Shown: in pieces, positions 50,729 through 60,474 of the stretch
Numbering within the stretch: the stretch's first letter is position 1
Layout of the letters: each line of letters opens with the position of its first letter
Origin: Clostridia bacterium
GTDB lineage: Bacteria; Bacillota; Clostridia; Oscillospirales; CAG-272
Reading direction: 5' to 3'
Assembly (NCBI GenBank): GCA_017473085.1
Contig: JAFUNF010000006.1
Span: forward strand, 124,001-188,000
Length of the DNA: 64,000 nucleotides
The notes under the pieces: generated by a model
Told to the model about the DNA's origin: nothing
What the model saw: only the letters and a program-made list of their open reading frames with translations
Databases searched by the model: none
Made by a program: the position numbers and the translations under genes

Positions 50729-52444
50729 ATGCTTGATTTTTTGCATATCGAAAATATTGCAGTTGCAAAAAAGCTTGATATAGAATTTGAACGTGGCTTT
50801 AATGTTTTAACGGGTGAAACAGGCGCAGGAAAATCTGTAATTATTGGGTCAATTAATATGCTTTTAGGCTCTAAGGTATCCAAGGATATCATTAGACAGG
50901 GCGAGAATAAGGCACTTGTTTCTGCCGTATTCTCAGGCTTAGGTGAGGATATTTATGACATGTGTGACGAATTAGGACTATCGTACGACAAGGAAGATAG
51001 CTTTTCTGTTTCCAGAGCATTCAACATTGATGGTAAAAATACTATTAAAATTAATTCTCAGCCTGCAACATTAGCTCAGCTTAAATCAATAGGTGCTAAG
51101 CTAATTAACGTTCATGGTCAAAATGAAAATCATAGCTTTATGGATAAGAATAATCACATAATTATGCTTGATGATTATGTAGATGTTAGCTCACAATTAT
51201 CAAAATATACTGAATATTTTTCAAAATTAACTCAAATTAAGAATCAAATTAAAGAATTAATTGAAAAAAATAAGCAAACCGAAATGATGGAGGATTTGCT
51301 TAAGCTTCAAATTAAAGAATTAACTCTTGCTAAGTTGAATGATAATGACGAGGATGAAAAGCTTGCTGAGCTTAAAAACAAGCTAAAAAGTGCAGAAAAA
51401 ATTGTAAAAAGCTCATCTAATGTCTATAAGCTTCTTTTAAAAAACGAAAGTAACGTAAGTGTAGTTGTCTTTATTGATAAGGCGATAGATTCTCTTAAAA
51501 AGCTTTCTGAATTTGACCCCTCCTGTGAAGAAATGATTACTAAGCTTCAGGAATATAGATACGAAATTGAGGATATAGCCGAAAGAACCTTGGAGCTCTC
51601 TCAGATTGATGGTATTGATAACCCTGAAGGTCAGCTTGAAATTGTAGAAGATAGAATCACAATACTAAATCGTATAAAGAAGAAATACGGTGGAAGCATT
51701 GAAGAAGCCATAAAGTACAAGGATGAGGCTGAAGAAAAGCTGAACGCCTTAGAAAATGGCGAATTGAAGCTTGAGGAGTTAAAAAAAGAATATAAAAAGC
51801 TTCATAGTGAGGCTTGTTTAATAGCTGATGAAATAAATTCACTTAGAATAGATGGCTCTGAAAGGCTAAGCTCTTTAATTGGAGAGTCACTTAGGTTTTT
51901 AGATATGCCTAAGGTTAAGTTTAAAATTGAGGTAGCAAAAAACGAAAGAGACGGGGCAGTTGTCCTTTCTTCAAACGGATATAATGATGTAGAATTTTTA
52001 ATAGCTACAAACGTTGGTGAAAAGCTTTCCTCGATGAATAAAATTGCATCAGGTGGCGAGCTTTCAAGAATTATGCTTGCATTAAAGAGTGCATTATCTG
52101 ACAAAAAGGGTGCGAACACTGTAATTTTTGATGAAATTGATACGGGTGTATCAGGTAGCACATCTCAAAAAATAGGCATAAAGCTTGCACAAATTGGTAA
52201 AGGTACTCAAACTATTTGTGTTACTCACTCCGCACAAATTGCTTCACTTGCCGATAAGCATTTTCTTATCAAAAAGATTGAAAGTGATGGCAGAGCGCAA
52301 ACCTCTGTTAAGCTTTTGAATGATGAGGAAAGAATTGATGAAATTGCAAGAATAATTGGTGGTATAAATTTAACCGAAAACCAGTACGATGCTGCAAAGG
52401 ATTTGATTAAGCAATCAAAGGCATTACTTAATAACAATAAATAA
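50729..52444 (+). CDS. recN: DNA repair protein RecN
   Basis: RecN is an SMC-like ATPase for double-strand break repair. The 571 residues start with FLHIENIAVAKKLDIEFERGFNVLTGETGAGKSVIIG (Walker A GETGAGKS at 29-36), then a long coiled coil (about 155-370) and the C-terminal signature and Walker B (SGGELSRIMLALK, and TVIFDEIDTGVSG near 465). It is the last gene of the nusB run and is closed by a terminator; spoIVB and spo0A, which usually follow, are absent. Confidence 0.96.
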   Translation: MLDFLHIENIAVAKKLDIEFERGFNVLTGETGAGKSVIIGSINMLLGSKVSKDIIRQGENKALVSAVFSGLGEDIYDMCDELGLSYDKEDSFSVSRAFNIDGKNTIKINSQPATLAQLKSIGAKLINVHGQNENHSFMDKNNHIIMLDDYVDVSSQLSKYTEYFSKLTQIKNQIKELIEKNKQTEMMEDLLKLQIKELTLAKLNDNDEDEKLAELKNKLKSAEKIVKSSSNVYKLLLKNESNVSVVVFIDKAIDSLKKLSEFDPSCEEMITKLQEYRYEIEDIAERTLELSQIDGIDNPEGQLEIVEDRITILNRIKKKYGGSIEEAIKYKDEAEEKLNALENGELKLEELKKEYKKLHSEACLIADEINSLRIDGSERLSSLIGESLRFLDMPKVKFKIEVAKNERDGAVVLSSNGYNDVEFLIATNVGEKLSSMNKIASGGELSRIMLALKSALSDKKGANTVIFDEIDTGVSGSTSQKIGIKLAQIGKGTQTICVTHSAQIASLADKHFLIKKIESDGRAQTSVKLLNDEERIDEIARIIGGINLTENQYDAAKDLIKQSKALLNNNK

Positions 52445-52449
52445 GGCAT

Positions 52450-52485
52450 AGGTGCTGAATATAACTCTATCCAGCACCTTTTTAT
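52450..52485 (+). terminator. Intrinsic terminator after recN
   Basis: AGGTGCTG (52450-52457) pairs with CAGCACCT (52472-52479), followed by TTTTTAT. Confidence 0.85.
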
Positions 52486-52547
52486 ATCAATTAAATTTTA
52501 TAAAAGCATATAATTATTGATAAGTAATTATATTTTTGAGAGGTTAT

Positions 52548-53450
52548 ATGCTTTTAGACAAATTTTTAAGTACGCTTGATGCAAATTCTATTATTTATTT
52601 GAAAAATGCACCACTATTAAATCTTAATTCATTTAGACTCGACTCTTATGCAAAGGTATTAGTTTACCCAGAAACAAAAGAAGAGCTTTGCTATGTTATA
52701 GAGCAAATTATTAGATATAATTTGAAATATTTTGTTTTAGGTAATGGCACAAATGTTGTGTTTCTTGACAAGAATTATGATGGAATAATTGTTTCAACAC
52801 GAAATTTAAACAGAATCAAGGTGTTGGGAGAAACAATTGAAGCGGAGTGCGGTGCTTTGGCTACTAAGCTATCAAGCGTTGCACTTGAAAGCTCCTTAGC
52901 AGGCTTAGAATTTTGCTATGGCTTGCCAGGTAGCGTAGGTGGAGCAGTTTATATGAACGCATCTGCTTATGGTAGCCAAATATCAGATATAGTATTTAAA
53001 ACTCAATACTTTAATTTGTCAAAAAACAAAGTGTACGAGATTTATCAAAATGAACATAAATTTAGTGCGAAAAAGTCCATATTTCAAGATAATAAGGGTT
53101 TGATACTTAGTTCAACATTCAAATTGAAAAAAGGTCAATACATAGACATAAATAATAAGATGAATGAGCTTATTACTAAAAGAAAGTCAACTCAGCCTTT
53201 AAATCTACCGAGCGCAGGAAGTGTATTTAAAAGACCTTTAAGCAACTACGCATCTAAGCTAATTGATGAAGCAGGATTGAAAGGCAAAAGAGTAGGAGAT
53301 GCACAGGTATCTATTAAGCATGCTGGCTTCATAGTCAATTTAGGAAGGGCAACAGGGAAGGATATTTTGAGACTAACTCAAATAATAAAAGCAGAAGTAA
53401 AACTTAAATTTAATATTGAATTGGAAGAGGAAATAATATTCGTAAAGTAG
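52548..53450 (+). CDS. murB: UDP-N-acetylenolpyruvoylglucosamine reductase MurB
   Basis: MurB reduces the enolpyruvyl group to lactyl, the second step of peptidoglycan precursor synthesis. The 300 residues have the FAD-binding PLLNLNSFRLDSYAKV, LGNGTNVVFLD and GLPGSVGGAVYMNAS segments and the SAGSVFKRP serine region that serves as the proton donor site. The start at 52548 has GAGAGG. It begins the murB-whiA-dnaE run; rapZ and yvcK, normally between murB and whiA, are missing. Confidence 0.96.
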   Translation: MLLDKFLSTLDANSIIYLKNAPLLNLNSFRLDSYAKVLVYPETKEELCYVIEQIIRYNLKYFVLGNGTNVVFLDKNYDGIIVSTRNLNRIKVLGETIEAECGALATKLSSVALESSLAGLEFCYGLPGSVGGAVYMNASAYGSQISDIVFKTQYFNLSKNKVYEIYQNEHKFSAKKSIFQDNKGLILSSTFKLKKGQYIDINNKMNELITKRKSTQPLNLPSAGSVFKRPLSNYASKLIDEAGLKGKRVGDAQVSIKHAGFIVNLGRATGKDILRLTQIIKAEVKLKFNIELEEEIIFVK

Positions 53451-53459
53451 GAAATAATT

Positions 53460-54323
53460 ATGTCATATTCTCAAAAAATAAAAGAAGAAATGCTTGTATT
53501 TGGTGACAAGCTAAAAAAATGTTGTATATTTTCTTTCCTCTATGGCTTTATGATAGGTGGAAGTATAGATGAGAATGATTTTGTTATATTTTCTACAAAT
53601 GCCAAAAACCGTAAAACCTTTGAAGTTATTGCATCTAAGGCATTTTCTGGTAAGAATGATTTTTATAAAATCGACCACAATAGGTTATCAATCAAAAAGG
53701 ACCAAATCAGATATTTTACAATTGCCGAAATTATCGATAACATAAAGAAATGCAAAAAATGTACTGAATATTTTCTGAGAGGAATCTTTATTTCGTATGG
53801 TACAATTTCAAATCCAGAGGTTGCTTATAGAATCGACTTCAATATTGGTTCCTTTGATATTTGTAATCAGCTTAAGGATTACCTTGTGTCGCAAGGCTTA
53901 AGCCCTAAAATATCTAAAAGAGGTGATAAATATTTTGTTTATCTCAAACGAAGTGAGGATGTAAGCGATTTTTTAGCGCTTTGTGGTTGTAATAGCTTAT
54001 CCTTTGAAATTTTAAATTTTCGAATAGAAAAGGACATTCGAAATAAAGCTAACAGAGTAACTAATTGTGATTCTGGAAATATTTCTAAATCGGTTAAAGC
54101 ATCTCAGAAGTATTTAACAGTAATTAAAATCTTAAAGGAAAAAAGCTTAATTGACTCATTACCTGATAACTTAAAGGAAATTGCTTTGTTAAGATTAGAA
54201 AACCCTTCTTTAAGCTTTAGTGAGCTTGGAAAATTAGCACAACCGATAATTTCAAAATCTGGTGTGTTTCATAGATTAGAAAAAATAATTGAATTTTACG
54301 AAAGAATAACGGAGAATATATGA
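53460..54323 (+). CDS. whiA: DNA-binding protein WhiA
   Basis: The 287 residues match WhiA: the N-terminal LAGLIDADG-like domain (YSQKIKEEMLVFG, ... YFLRGIFISYGTISNPE) and a C-terminal helix-turn-helix (IALLRLENPSLSFSELGKLAQPIISKSGVFHRLEKI). In Bacillus it influences cell division and chromosome segregation. The N-terminus is shorter in places than the Bacillus form. It overlaps dnaE by four bases. Confidence 0.95.
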   Translation: MSYSQKIKEEMLVFGDKLKKCCIFSFLYGFMIGGSIDENDFVIFSTNAKNRKTFEVIASKAFSGKNDFYKIDHNRLSIKKDQIRYFTIAEIIDNIKKCKKCTEYFLRGIFISYGTISNPEVAYRIDFNIGSFDICNQLKDYLVSQGLSPKISKRGDKYFVYLKRSEDVSDFLALCGCNSLSFEILNFRIEKDIRNKANRVTNCDSGNISKSVKASQKYLTVIKILKEKSLIDSLPDNLKEIALLRLENPSLSFSELGKLAQPIISKSGVFHRLEKIIEFYERITENI

Positions 54324-57300
54324 AGGATTTTGTTCATTTACATTTGCATAGCGAATATAGTCTTTTAGATGGAGCTTGCAGAATAGAAGAAATACCTAAA
54401 TATGCCAAAAATATAGGACAAGGTGCTGTTGCCATTACCGACCACGGCAATATGTTTGGTGCTGTTCAGTTCTACAAGGCCTGCAAGGCAGAAGGAATTA
54501 AGCCAATAATCGGTTGTGAGGTTTACCTATCTCCAACAAGCAGATTTGACAAAAATAGGGTAAATAAGGTTGCATATTACCATCTTGTTTTACTTGCTGA
54601 AAACGAAATTGGTTATAAGAATCTTTCATATTTAGTTTCCTGTGGATATACTGAGGGCTTTTATGTAAAGCCGAGAATTGATATAGATTTATTAAGAGAG
54701 CATAGTGAGGGCATTATCGCACTTTCTGCTTGTCTTGCAGGCTTCATACCCTCAAGCATTCTTTTAGGCGATATTGATGGCGCAAAAGAGCATTTAAGTA
54801 CTATGCTTGATATATTCGGCAGAGAAAATTTTTATATTGAGCTTCAAAATCATGGAATTGAGGAGCAAGAAATTGTAAATGAGGCTCTTGTAAAGCTTGC
54901 TGAGGAATTTAATGTTGAGCTTGTATGCACAAACGATGTCCATTATCTAAGAAAAGATGACTCATATTTGCAGTCTGTTTTGATGTCTGTTCAAATGAAC
55001 ACCACACTTAACAAAAAGTCAGATGCACTATTTCCAACCAATGAGTTTTACTTCAAAAGTGGTGACGAAATGGACAAGCTATTCTCGAACTACAAAAACG
55101 CTTGCGAGAATACTGTCAAGATAGCACAAAGATGTAATTTTGACTTTGAGTTTGATGTTATTAAGCTTCCTAAATATCCATTGCCAGTGAATATAACTTC
55201 TAAGCAATATCTCAGCGATTTAGTAGAAAAGGGCTTCCAAGATAGACAAAATACAGGTGCTATTACCTTTACAAACGACCACACAATTGAAGAGTATAAA
55301 AACAGAATTGAATACGAGCTATCAATTATTGATACAATGGGTTATAACGACTATTTCTTGATAGTTTGGGATTTTATTAACTTTGCACACAATAAAAATA
55401 TTCCTGTGGGACCTGGAAGAGGCTCAGGTGCAGGTAGTATAGTTGCATTTTTGCTCGGTATTACTGATATTGACCCGATAAAATATGATTTACTTTTCGA
55501 AAGATTTTTAAATATTGAAAGAGTAAGTATGCCTGATATTGATACCGACTTTTGCTATGAAAGACGCGATGAGGTTATTGAATATGTAAAGGAAAAGTAC
55601 GGAAGTGACCATGTATCACAAATTATAACCTTTGGTACAATGGCTGCAAAGGCTTCGATTAAGGACGTTGGAAGGGTCCTTGAAATTCCGTACGCAGATG
55701 TGGATTTAGTCTCAAAATTAATCCCTCGTAGACCCAATATTACTATTGACGAGGCCTTAAACGAGGTTGAAGAGCTCAAAAAGATATATAACAATGACGA
55801 TAAAATTAAGCAATTGATAGATACCGCAAGAAAGCTTGAGGGTATGCCAAGACACGCCTCAAAGCACGCAGCTGGCGTGGTAATTACAGACAAGCCTCTT
55901 GTTGATTATTTACCTTTAGCAACTAATAGCGGTGCGACTGTGACTCAATTCGATATGGATACGGTTGCAAAGCTTGGCTTGTTAAAGTTTGACTTCTTAG
56001 CTTTAAGATATCTGACGATTATATCTGATACCGAAAGAATCATAAGAGAAAAAGAGCCAGATTTTGATATTGAAAAGATTCCTATTGATGATGCACAAAC
56101 ATACAAGTTTATTTCTTCTGGACACACAGAGGGAGTATTCCAGTTAGAATCAGGTGGAATGAGGCAAACACTTATGAAGCTCCAACCTACCTCAATTGAT
56201 GATATTATTGCTTGTATTGCTCTATACAGACCAGGTCCTATGGACTCAATTCCTACTTATATTGAGAGAAGGCATGATAAATCTAAAATAAGCTATTCAA
56301 CGCCCTTAATTGAGCCAATTTTGCGTTCTACCTATGGTTGTATAGTTTATCAAGAGCAGGTTATGCAGATATTCAGCAAGGTTGCAGGATACTCATATGG
56401 ACGTGCAGATATTGTTAGACGAGCTATGTCCAAAAAGAAGGAAGATGAGCTTAATAAGGAGCATGATGTTTTCGTCAAAGGAGCCGTTGACAACGGCGTA
56501 TCAAAAGAAGTTGCCGAAAGGCTTTTCGATGAAATGCAAAGCTTCGCTAAGTATGCTTTTAATAAATCCCATGCAGCTGCTTACGCGATTTTGTCTTATC
56601 GTACTGCGTATTTAAAAGCAAAATATACAAGAGAATATTATGCATCTTTAATTACTTCTGTGCTTGGAAATGTAGTAAAGGTAACTGAATATATTGAAGA
56701 ATGCAAGAAAATGGGTATTAAGGTACTACCACCCGATGTTAACTTTAGTAATGTTAATTTCTCAGTTGAGGAAAACAACATCAGATTTGGTATGTTAGCA
56801 CTTAAAAATGTAGGTAGAAGCTTTATTTCAGCTATCGTTGAGGAAAGAAACAACAATGGATTATATAAATCCTTTGATGATTTTGTATTTAGACTTAAGG
56901 ATAAGGATATTAACAAGCGACAGATAGAGGCTTTGATTAAAGCTGGTGCCTTTGATTCTATATCTAAAACCAGAGCAGAGCTTTATTGTGTATATGAAAA
57001 TACAGTTGAGTTAGCACTTAGTATGTCAAGAGCAACTTCAAATGGACAAATAGATATTATGCAATTTTTAACCGACGAAGAAATTGCCGAGTCTATGCCC
57101 AAAATCGTTTATCCTGATGTAAATGAATTGCCTATGACAACACTTCTCAAGTTTGAAAAGGATGTGCTTGGAATGTGCTTTTCTGGTAACATTTTGGATT
57201 CGTATAAAAAGCACTTGTCTGTAATAAATCCTAAGCCTATTTGTGATATTATTAATGATGAGGATATAAGGGAAAAAAGCTCTGTTTCTATTGCAGGAGC

Positions 57301-57784
57301 AATTACTGCAAGATCTGTCAAGAAAACTAAAAATGACGACGAAATGGCTTTTATAAAGGTTGCTGACCAGCTTGGTGAAATAGAGGTTATTGTATTTCCA
57401 AAGACATATAGCAGCTGCTCTAGCTATTTATTCGCGGATAATATCATAAATGTTAAGGGCACTATTAATTTAAAGGAAGACGAACCACCTAAAATCATTG
57501 CTAATGAAATTCAGCAATTAATTGAGGATCAGCATTACAAGGACACAAATAATGTATCTCAAGTAGGTAAGCTATATTTGAAGGTAGAATCTATCTCTGA
57601 TCCTATGGTAAATCAAATTTTAATGCTTTTAAAGGAATACAGTGGCACCTCAGAGGTTATTTTATATGATATGAGTACAAAAAAGTATTCAAAGGCTACT
57701 GGTGTATCAATAAACGTAACCGATGAAATCATTGCGATTTTAACCTCAATTTTAGGAGAGGGCTCGGTTATATTCAAGCCCTAA
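54320..57784 (+). CDS. dnaE: DNA polymerase III alpha subunit DnaE
   Basis: The DnaE-type replicative polymerase, 1154 residues. An N-terminal PHP domain (HLHSEYSLLDG, about 1-280) is followed by the polymerase core with GPGRGSGAGSIVAFLL near 373 and the catalytic MPDIDTDFCYERR near 405, the HASKHAAGVVI segment, a helix-hairpin-helix region and a C-terminal OB fold (SVSIAGAITARSVKKTKN). Gram-positive bacteria have a second PolC-type polymerase, which would lie elsewhere. The last bases overlap the stop of a minus-strand gene. Confidence 0.97.
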   Translation: MKDFVHLHLHSEYSLLDGACRIEEIPKYAKNIGQGAVAITDHGNMFGAVQFYKACKAEGIKPIIGCEVYLSPTSRFDKNRVNKVAYYHLVLLAENEIGYKNLSYLVSCGYTEGFYVKPRIDIDLLREHSEGIIALSACLAGFIPSSILLGDIDGAKEHLSTMLDIFGRENFYIELQNHGIEEQEIVNEALVKLAEEFNVELVCTNDVHYLRKDDSYLQSVLMSVQMNTTLNKKSDALFPTNEFYFKSGDEMDKLFSNYKNACENTVKIAQRCNFDFEFDVIKLPKYPLPVNITSKQYLSDLVEKGFQDRQNTGAITFTNDHTIEEYKNRIEYELSIIDTMGYNDYFLIVWDFINFAHNKNIPVGPGRGSGAGSIVAFLLGITDIDPIKYDLLFERFLNIERVSMPDIDTDFCYERRDEVIEYVKEKYGSDHVSQIITFGTMAAKASIKDVGRVLEIPYADVDLVSKLIPRRPNITIDEALNEVEELKKIYNNDDKIKQLIDTARKLEGMPRHASKHAAGVVITDKPLVDYLPLATNSGATVTQFDMDTVAKLGLLKFDFLALRYLTIISDTERIIREKEPDFDIEKIPIDDAQTYKFISSGHTEGVFQLESGGMRQTLMKLQPTSIDDIIACIALYRPGPMDSIPTYIERRHDKSKISYSTPLIEPILRSTYGCIVYQEQVMQIFSKVAGYSYGRADIVRRAMSKKKEDELNKEHDVFVKGAVDNGVSKEVAERLFDEMQSFAKYAFNKSHAAAYAILSYRTAYLKAKYTREYYASLITSVLGNVVKVTEYIEECKKMGIKVLPPDVNFSNVNFSVEENNIRFGMLALKNVGRSFISAIVEERNNNGLYKSFDDFVFRLKDKDINKRQIEALIKAGAFDSISKTRAELYCVYENTVELALSMSRATSNGQIDIMQFLTDEEIAESMPKIVYPDVNELPMTTLLKFEKDVLGMCFSGNILDSYKKHLSVINPKPICDIINDEDIREKSSVSIAGAITARSVKKTKNDDEMAFIKVADQLGEIEVIVFPKTYSSCSSYLFADNIINVKGTINLKEDEPPKIIANEIQQLIEDQHYKDTNNVSQVGKLYLKVESISDPMVNQILMLLKEYSGTSEVILYDMSTKKYSKATGVSINVTDEIIAILTSILGEGSVIFKP

Positions 57785-58146
57785 TAGTATATTTCAATTA
57801 AATCATAAAGCTCCTCTTTGTTGGAAACCTCAATCCCTTCAGTCAGGAGCTTTTTGTCTTCCTCAGGTAATGTAAAAACATATACGTCTAACGTGTATAC
57901 TAACGAATTATTTTTGTAAATTCCTATTTTTCCATTATAGTCCTTAAGACAGTATATATCTATTGTTTCGTCAGATGGTGTTTCCTCGAAGATTGGAATA
58001 TCATTTTGTGTTCCGTTTGAATCAATCTTAAAGCTATTTAAGTTTGAAATAGTAAAAACCATTAAAACTATTAAAAAGAGGTTTGTTAACAACAGGGTTA
58101 AAAGCAATAAATTGCTTGAGTTATTTTTTCTACTTTCTTGTTCCAT
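57781..58146 (-). CDS. BofC C-terminal-like membrane-anchored protein
   Basis: The 121 residues have one N-terminal transmembrane helix (about 13-33) and a small extracytoplasmic domain ending YCLKDYNGKIGIYKNNSLVYTL-type strands and LPEEDKKLLTEGIEVSNKEELYDLIE. This C-terminal part resembles the C-terminal domain of BofC, the forespore protein that inhibits SpoIVB, as seen in many short Oscillospirales proteins. The link to BofC is by recall of the pattern and not proven. The stop overlaps the dnaE stop by four bases, tail to tail. Confidence 0.5.
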   Translation of the reverse strand: MEQESRKNNSSNLLLLTLLLTNLFLIVLMVFTISNLNSFKIDSNGTQNDIPIFEETPSDETIDIYCLKDYNGKIGIYKNNSLVYTLDVYVFTLPEEDKKLLTEGIEVSNKEELYDLIEIYY

Positions 58147-58167
58147 ATAATACTCCTTGATTAATCG

Positions 58168-58204
58168 AATATATCATATTATTGTGCAAATAATATGAAT
58201 ATAT
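58168..58204. repeat. AT-rich imperfect inverted repeat between divergent genes
   Basis: AATATATCATATTATT (58168-58183) and AATAATATGAATATAT (58189-58204) are imperfect inverted copies, perfect over the inner CATATTATT, around a five-base loop. It lies in the short gap between the BofC-like and PBP genes and may be a shared operator. Confidence 0.45.
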
Positions 58205-58223
58205 ACAAAAGGAGTGTGGTTTT

Positions 58224-60422
58224 TTGAAGAAAAAGAAGTCGCTTATTAAAATTTTCGCTATTTCATTCCTTGCTTTAACAATTTTACTAATAGCATCATT
58301 ACTGATATACTCATTTAATATTGACAAAATAGATTTAACTCTTATTAGAAGCGGAGCAACGTCGATTACTCGGATATATTACTTCGATAAAGATGATAGA
58401 AGAAGCAGAGAAGGAACTCCTCACGAATTAAAGGATGAGGAGTTGTTTATGCATAAGCACGATTGGATTTCAATTGATAAGATACCAAAGAACTTAATTA
58501 ATGCATTTGTTGCCATTGAGGATAAAAGATTTTATGAGCATAAGGGGGTTGATTGGGCGAGAACATCAAAGGCGATATTAAATTATCTTTTTAAGCTTGA
58601 AGAAAAAAGCTTTGGTGGGTCGAGCATTACTCAACAGCTTGTTAAAAATGTAACAGGAAACAATGAAACTACAATTAAAAGAAAGATAGATGAAATAATA
58701 AAAGCTCTTGATTTGGAGAAAAAAGCCAGCAAAAGAGAAATATTAGAATACTATTTAAACGTAGTTTACTTGGGGGAAAATTGCTATGGTGTAGCTACCG
58801 CATCAGAGGTTTATTTCAATAAGGATATTAGTAACCTGTCATTAAAGGAATGTGCAATGCTCGCATCCATTGTAAAGGGTCCAAGTATTTATAATCCTCA
58901 TACAAATTTAGATAATAATCTAAATCGAAGTTTACTTGTGTTAAACGCCTTAAAGGAACAAGGATATATTGATGATAATGAATATAAAAATGCAATAAAT
59001 GAAAATGTTGAAATTAACCCAAATATCGAAAATATATCTCATACAGGAATATATTCGTGGTTCACAGAAGCGTTATTAAAGCAGGTTAGTGAGGATCTGT
59101 CTAAAAAATATAATATAGCAGTGGATACTGCTAAAAAGGAAATATTAAAGGGTGGATATAGGATTTATTCCACCATTGACCCAGAAATACAGCATAACTT
59201 AGAAAATATCTATAAAAACTATCCTTTATATATTCAAATGCAAGGAGGAAAATATCCAGAATCGGCTTGTGTTATAATTGATCCCAAAACATCAGATGTA
59301 TTAGCCTTAATAGGTGGTATAGGAGATAAAAAAGCTAATATGATATTCAACAGAGCAACAGATGCAAAAAGACCACCAGGCTCAGTTTTAAAACCTCTAT
59401 CTGTCTATGCACCATCAATAGATTTAAAGCTTATTAACTATGCAACGGTTTTTGATGATACTCCTTTAGCACTAAAAAAAGGATATTGGCCTAAAAACTC
59501 TCCTAATAGATACAGAGGACTTGTGCCAGTATATTATGCCGTTGAGCATTCTATAAATACAGTAGCAGTTAAAGCGTTGCAAAAACTCGGAATTAAAGAA
59601 TCATTTAACTATTTAGACAATTTGATGATTACCTATGACAAAGAAAGAGATTACAATGAATCCTCATTAGCATTAGGTCAATTAACTAATGGAGAGACGC
59701 TTTTGAATATAACTAATGCGTATAGCATTTTTGCTAACGATGGCAAATTGTCTAATCCTAAAACGTATTTATATGTTACTGATTATGAAGGAAATGTAAT
59801 ATTAGAAAATGAAAATGACGAAAGAGAAGTTATAACCAAAGAAACAGCCTTTATAATGACCAAAATATTGCAAGGCGTTGTTAATAATGGAACTGCTAAA
59901 AATATATCAAATAAAAATCTTGTAAATGTTGCCGGAAAAACTGGCACCTCAAGTAATAATGAGGATAAATGGTTTGTTGGATACACAAACGATTATGTTT
60001 TAGGTGTAAGGGTAGGATTTGATACACCTAATCCAATATATTGTAACATTAATCCTGCAACAATTATTTTTGATGAAATGATTAAAAGAATTTATTCTGA
60101 TACGGTAAAACAAGAGGAAGAAATTCCATACGAAATAATTGAAAGAGATTTTTGCTTTGATTCTGGAATGTTATATAGTAACAGCTGTACTATCGATTTG
60201 AGAGGGACAAGAGTAGTACACGGATATTTTACAAGGGATAATATGCCGTCAAGAAACTGCGATATGCACAAAACTGTCTATGTTACTGAAGATGGTAAAA
60301 TTTCAAATAGGATTCTTCCTTTTTGGAAAAAAAGAAAAGTGTCTTTATTAGATTACGAAAGAGACGAATATAAGGATTTAATTATTGAAGATAACGAATA
60401 TTTAATAAAGTCACGAGATTAA
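58224..60422 (+). CDS. Class A penicillin-binding protein (PBP1a type)
   Basis: A bifunctional peptidoglycan synthase of 732 residues: N-terminal transmembrane helix (about 10-30), GT51 glycosyltransferase domain (about 60-240, with EDKRFYEHKGVDWART, GGSSITQQLVKN, LEYYLNVVYLG) and a transpeptidase domain with SxxK in PGSVLKP, SxN in EHSINTV and KTGTSSN. The start is TTG at 58224, supported by AAAGGAG nine bases upstream. The C-terminus has extra cysteines (FCFDSGMLYSNSC, RNCDMHK) of unknown role. Confidence 0.95.
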   Translation: MKKKKSLIKIFAISFLALTILLIASLLIYSFNIDKIDLTLIRSGATSITRIYYFDKDDRRSREGTPHELKDEELFMHKHDWISIDKIPKNLINAFVAIEDKRFYEHKGVDWARTSKAILNYLFKLEEKSFGGSSITQQLVKNVTGNNETTIKRKIDEIIKALDLEKKASKREILEYYLNVVYLGENCYGVATASEVYFNKDISNLSLKECAMLASIVKGPSIYNPHTNLDNNLNRSLLVLNALKEQGYIDDNEYKNAINENVEINPNIENISHTGIYSWFTEALLKQVSEDLSKKYNIAVDTAKKEILKGGYRIYSTIDPEIQHNLENIYKNYPLYIQMQGGKYPESACVIIDPKTSDVLALIGGIGDKKANMIFNRATDAKRPPGSVLKPLSVYAPSIDLKLINYATVFDDTPLALKKGYWPKNSPNRYRGLVPVYYAVEHSINTVAVKALQKLGIKESFNYLDNLMITYDKERDYNESSLALGQLTNGETLLNITNAYSIFANDGKLSNPKTYLYVTDYEGNVILENENDEREVITKETAFIMTKILQGVVNNGTAKNISNKNLVNVAGKTGTSSNNEDKWFVGYTNDYVLGVRVGFDTPNPIYCNINPATIIFDEMIKRIYSDTVKQEEEIPYEIIERDFCFDSGMLYSNSCTIDLRGTRVVHGYFTRDNMPSRNCDMHKTVYVTEDGKISNRILPFWKKRKVSLLDYERDEYKDLIIEDNEYLIKSRD

Positions 60423-60437
60423 ATTGAATAATATAAA

Positions 60438-60474
60438 AAATCATCTCATATTTATTTTATGAGGTGATTTTTTT
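60438..60474 (+). terminator. Terminator after the PBP gene that contains the next gene's start signals
   Basis: AAATCATCTCATA (60438-60450) pairs with TATGAGGTGATTT (60458-60470), one wobble, followed by a T-run. The GAGGTG of the 3' arm is the ribosome-binding site and the TTG at 60473 in the T-run is the start of the next gene. Confidence 0.8.
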
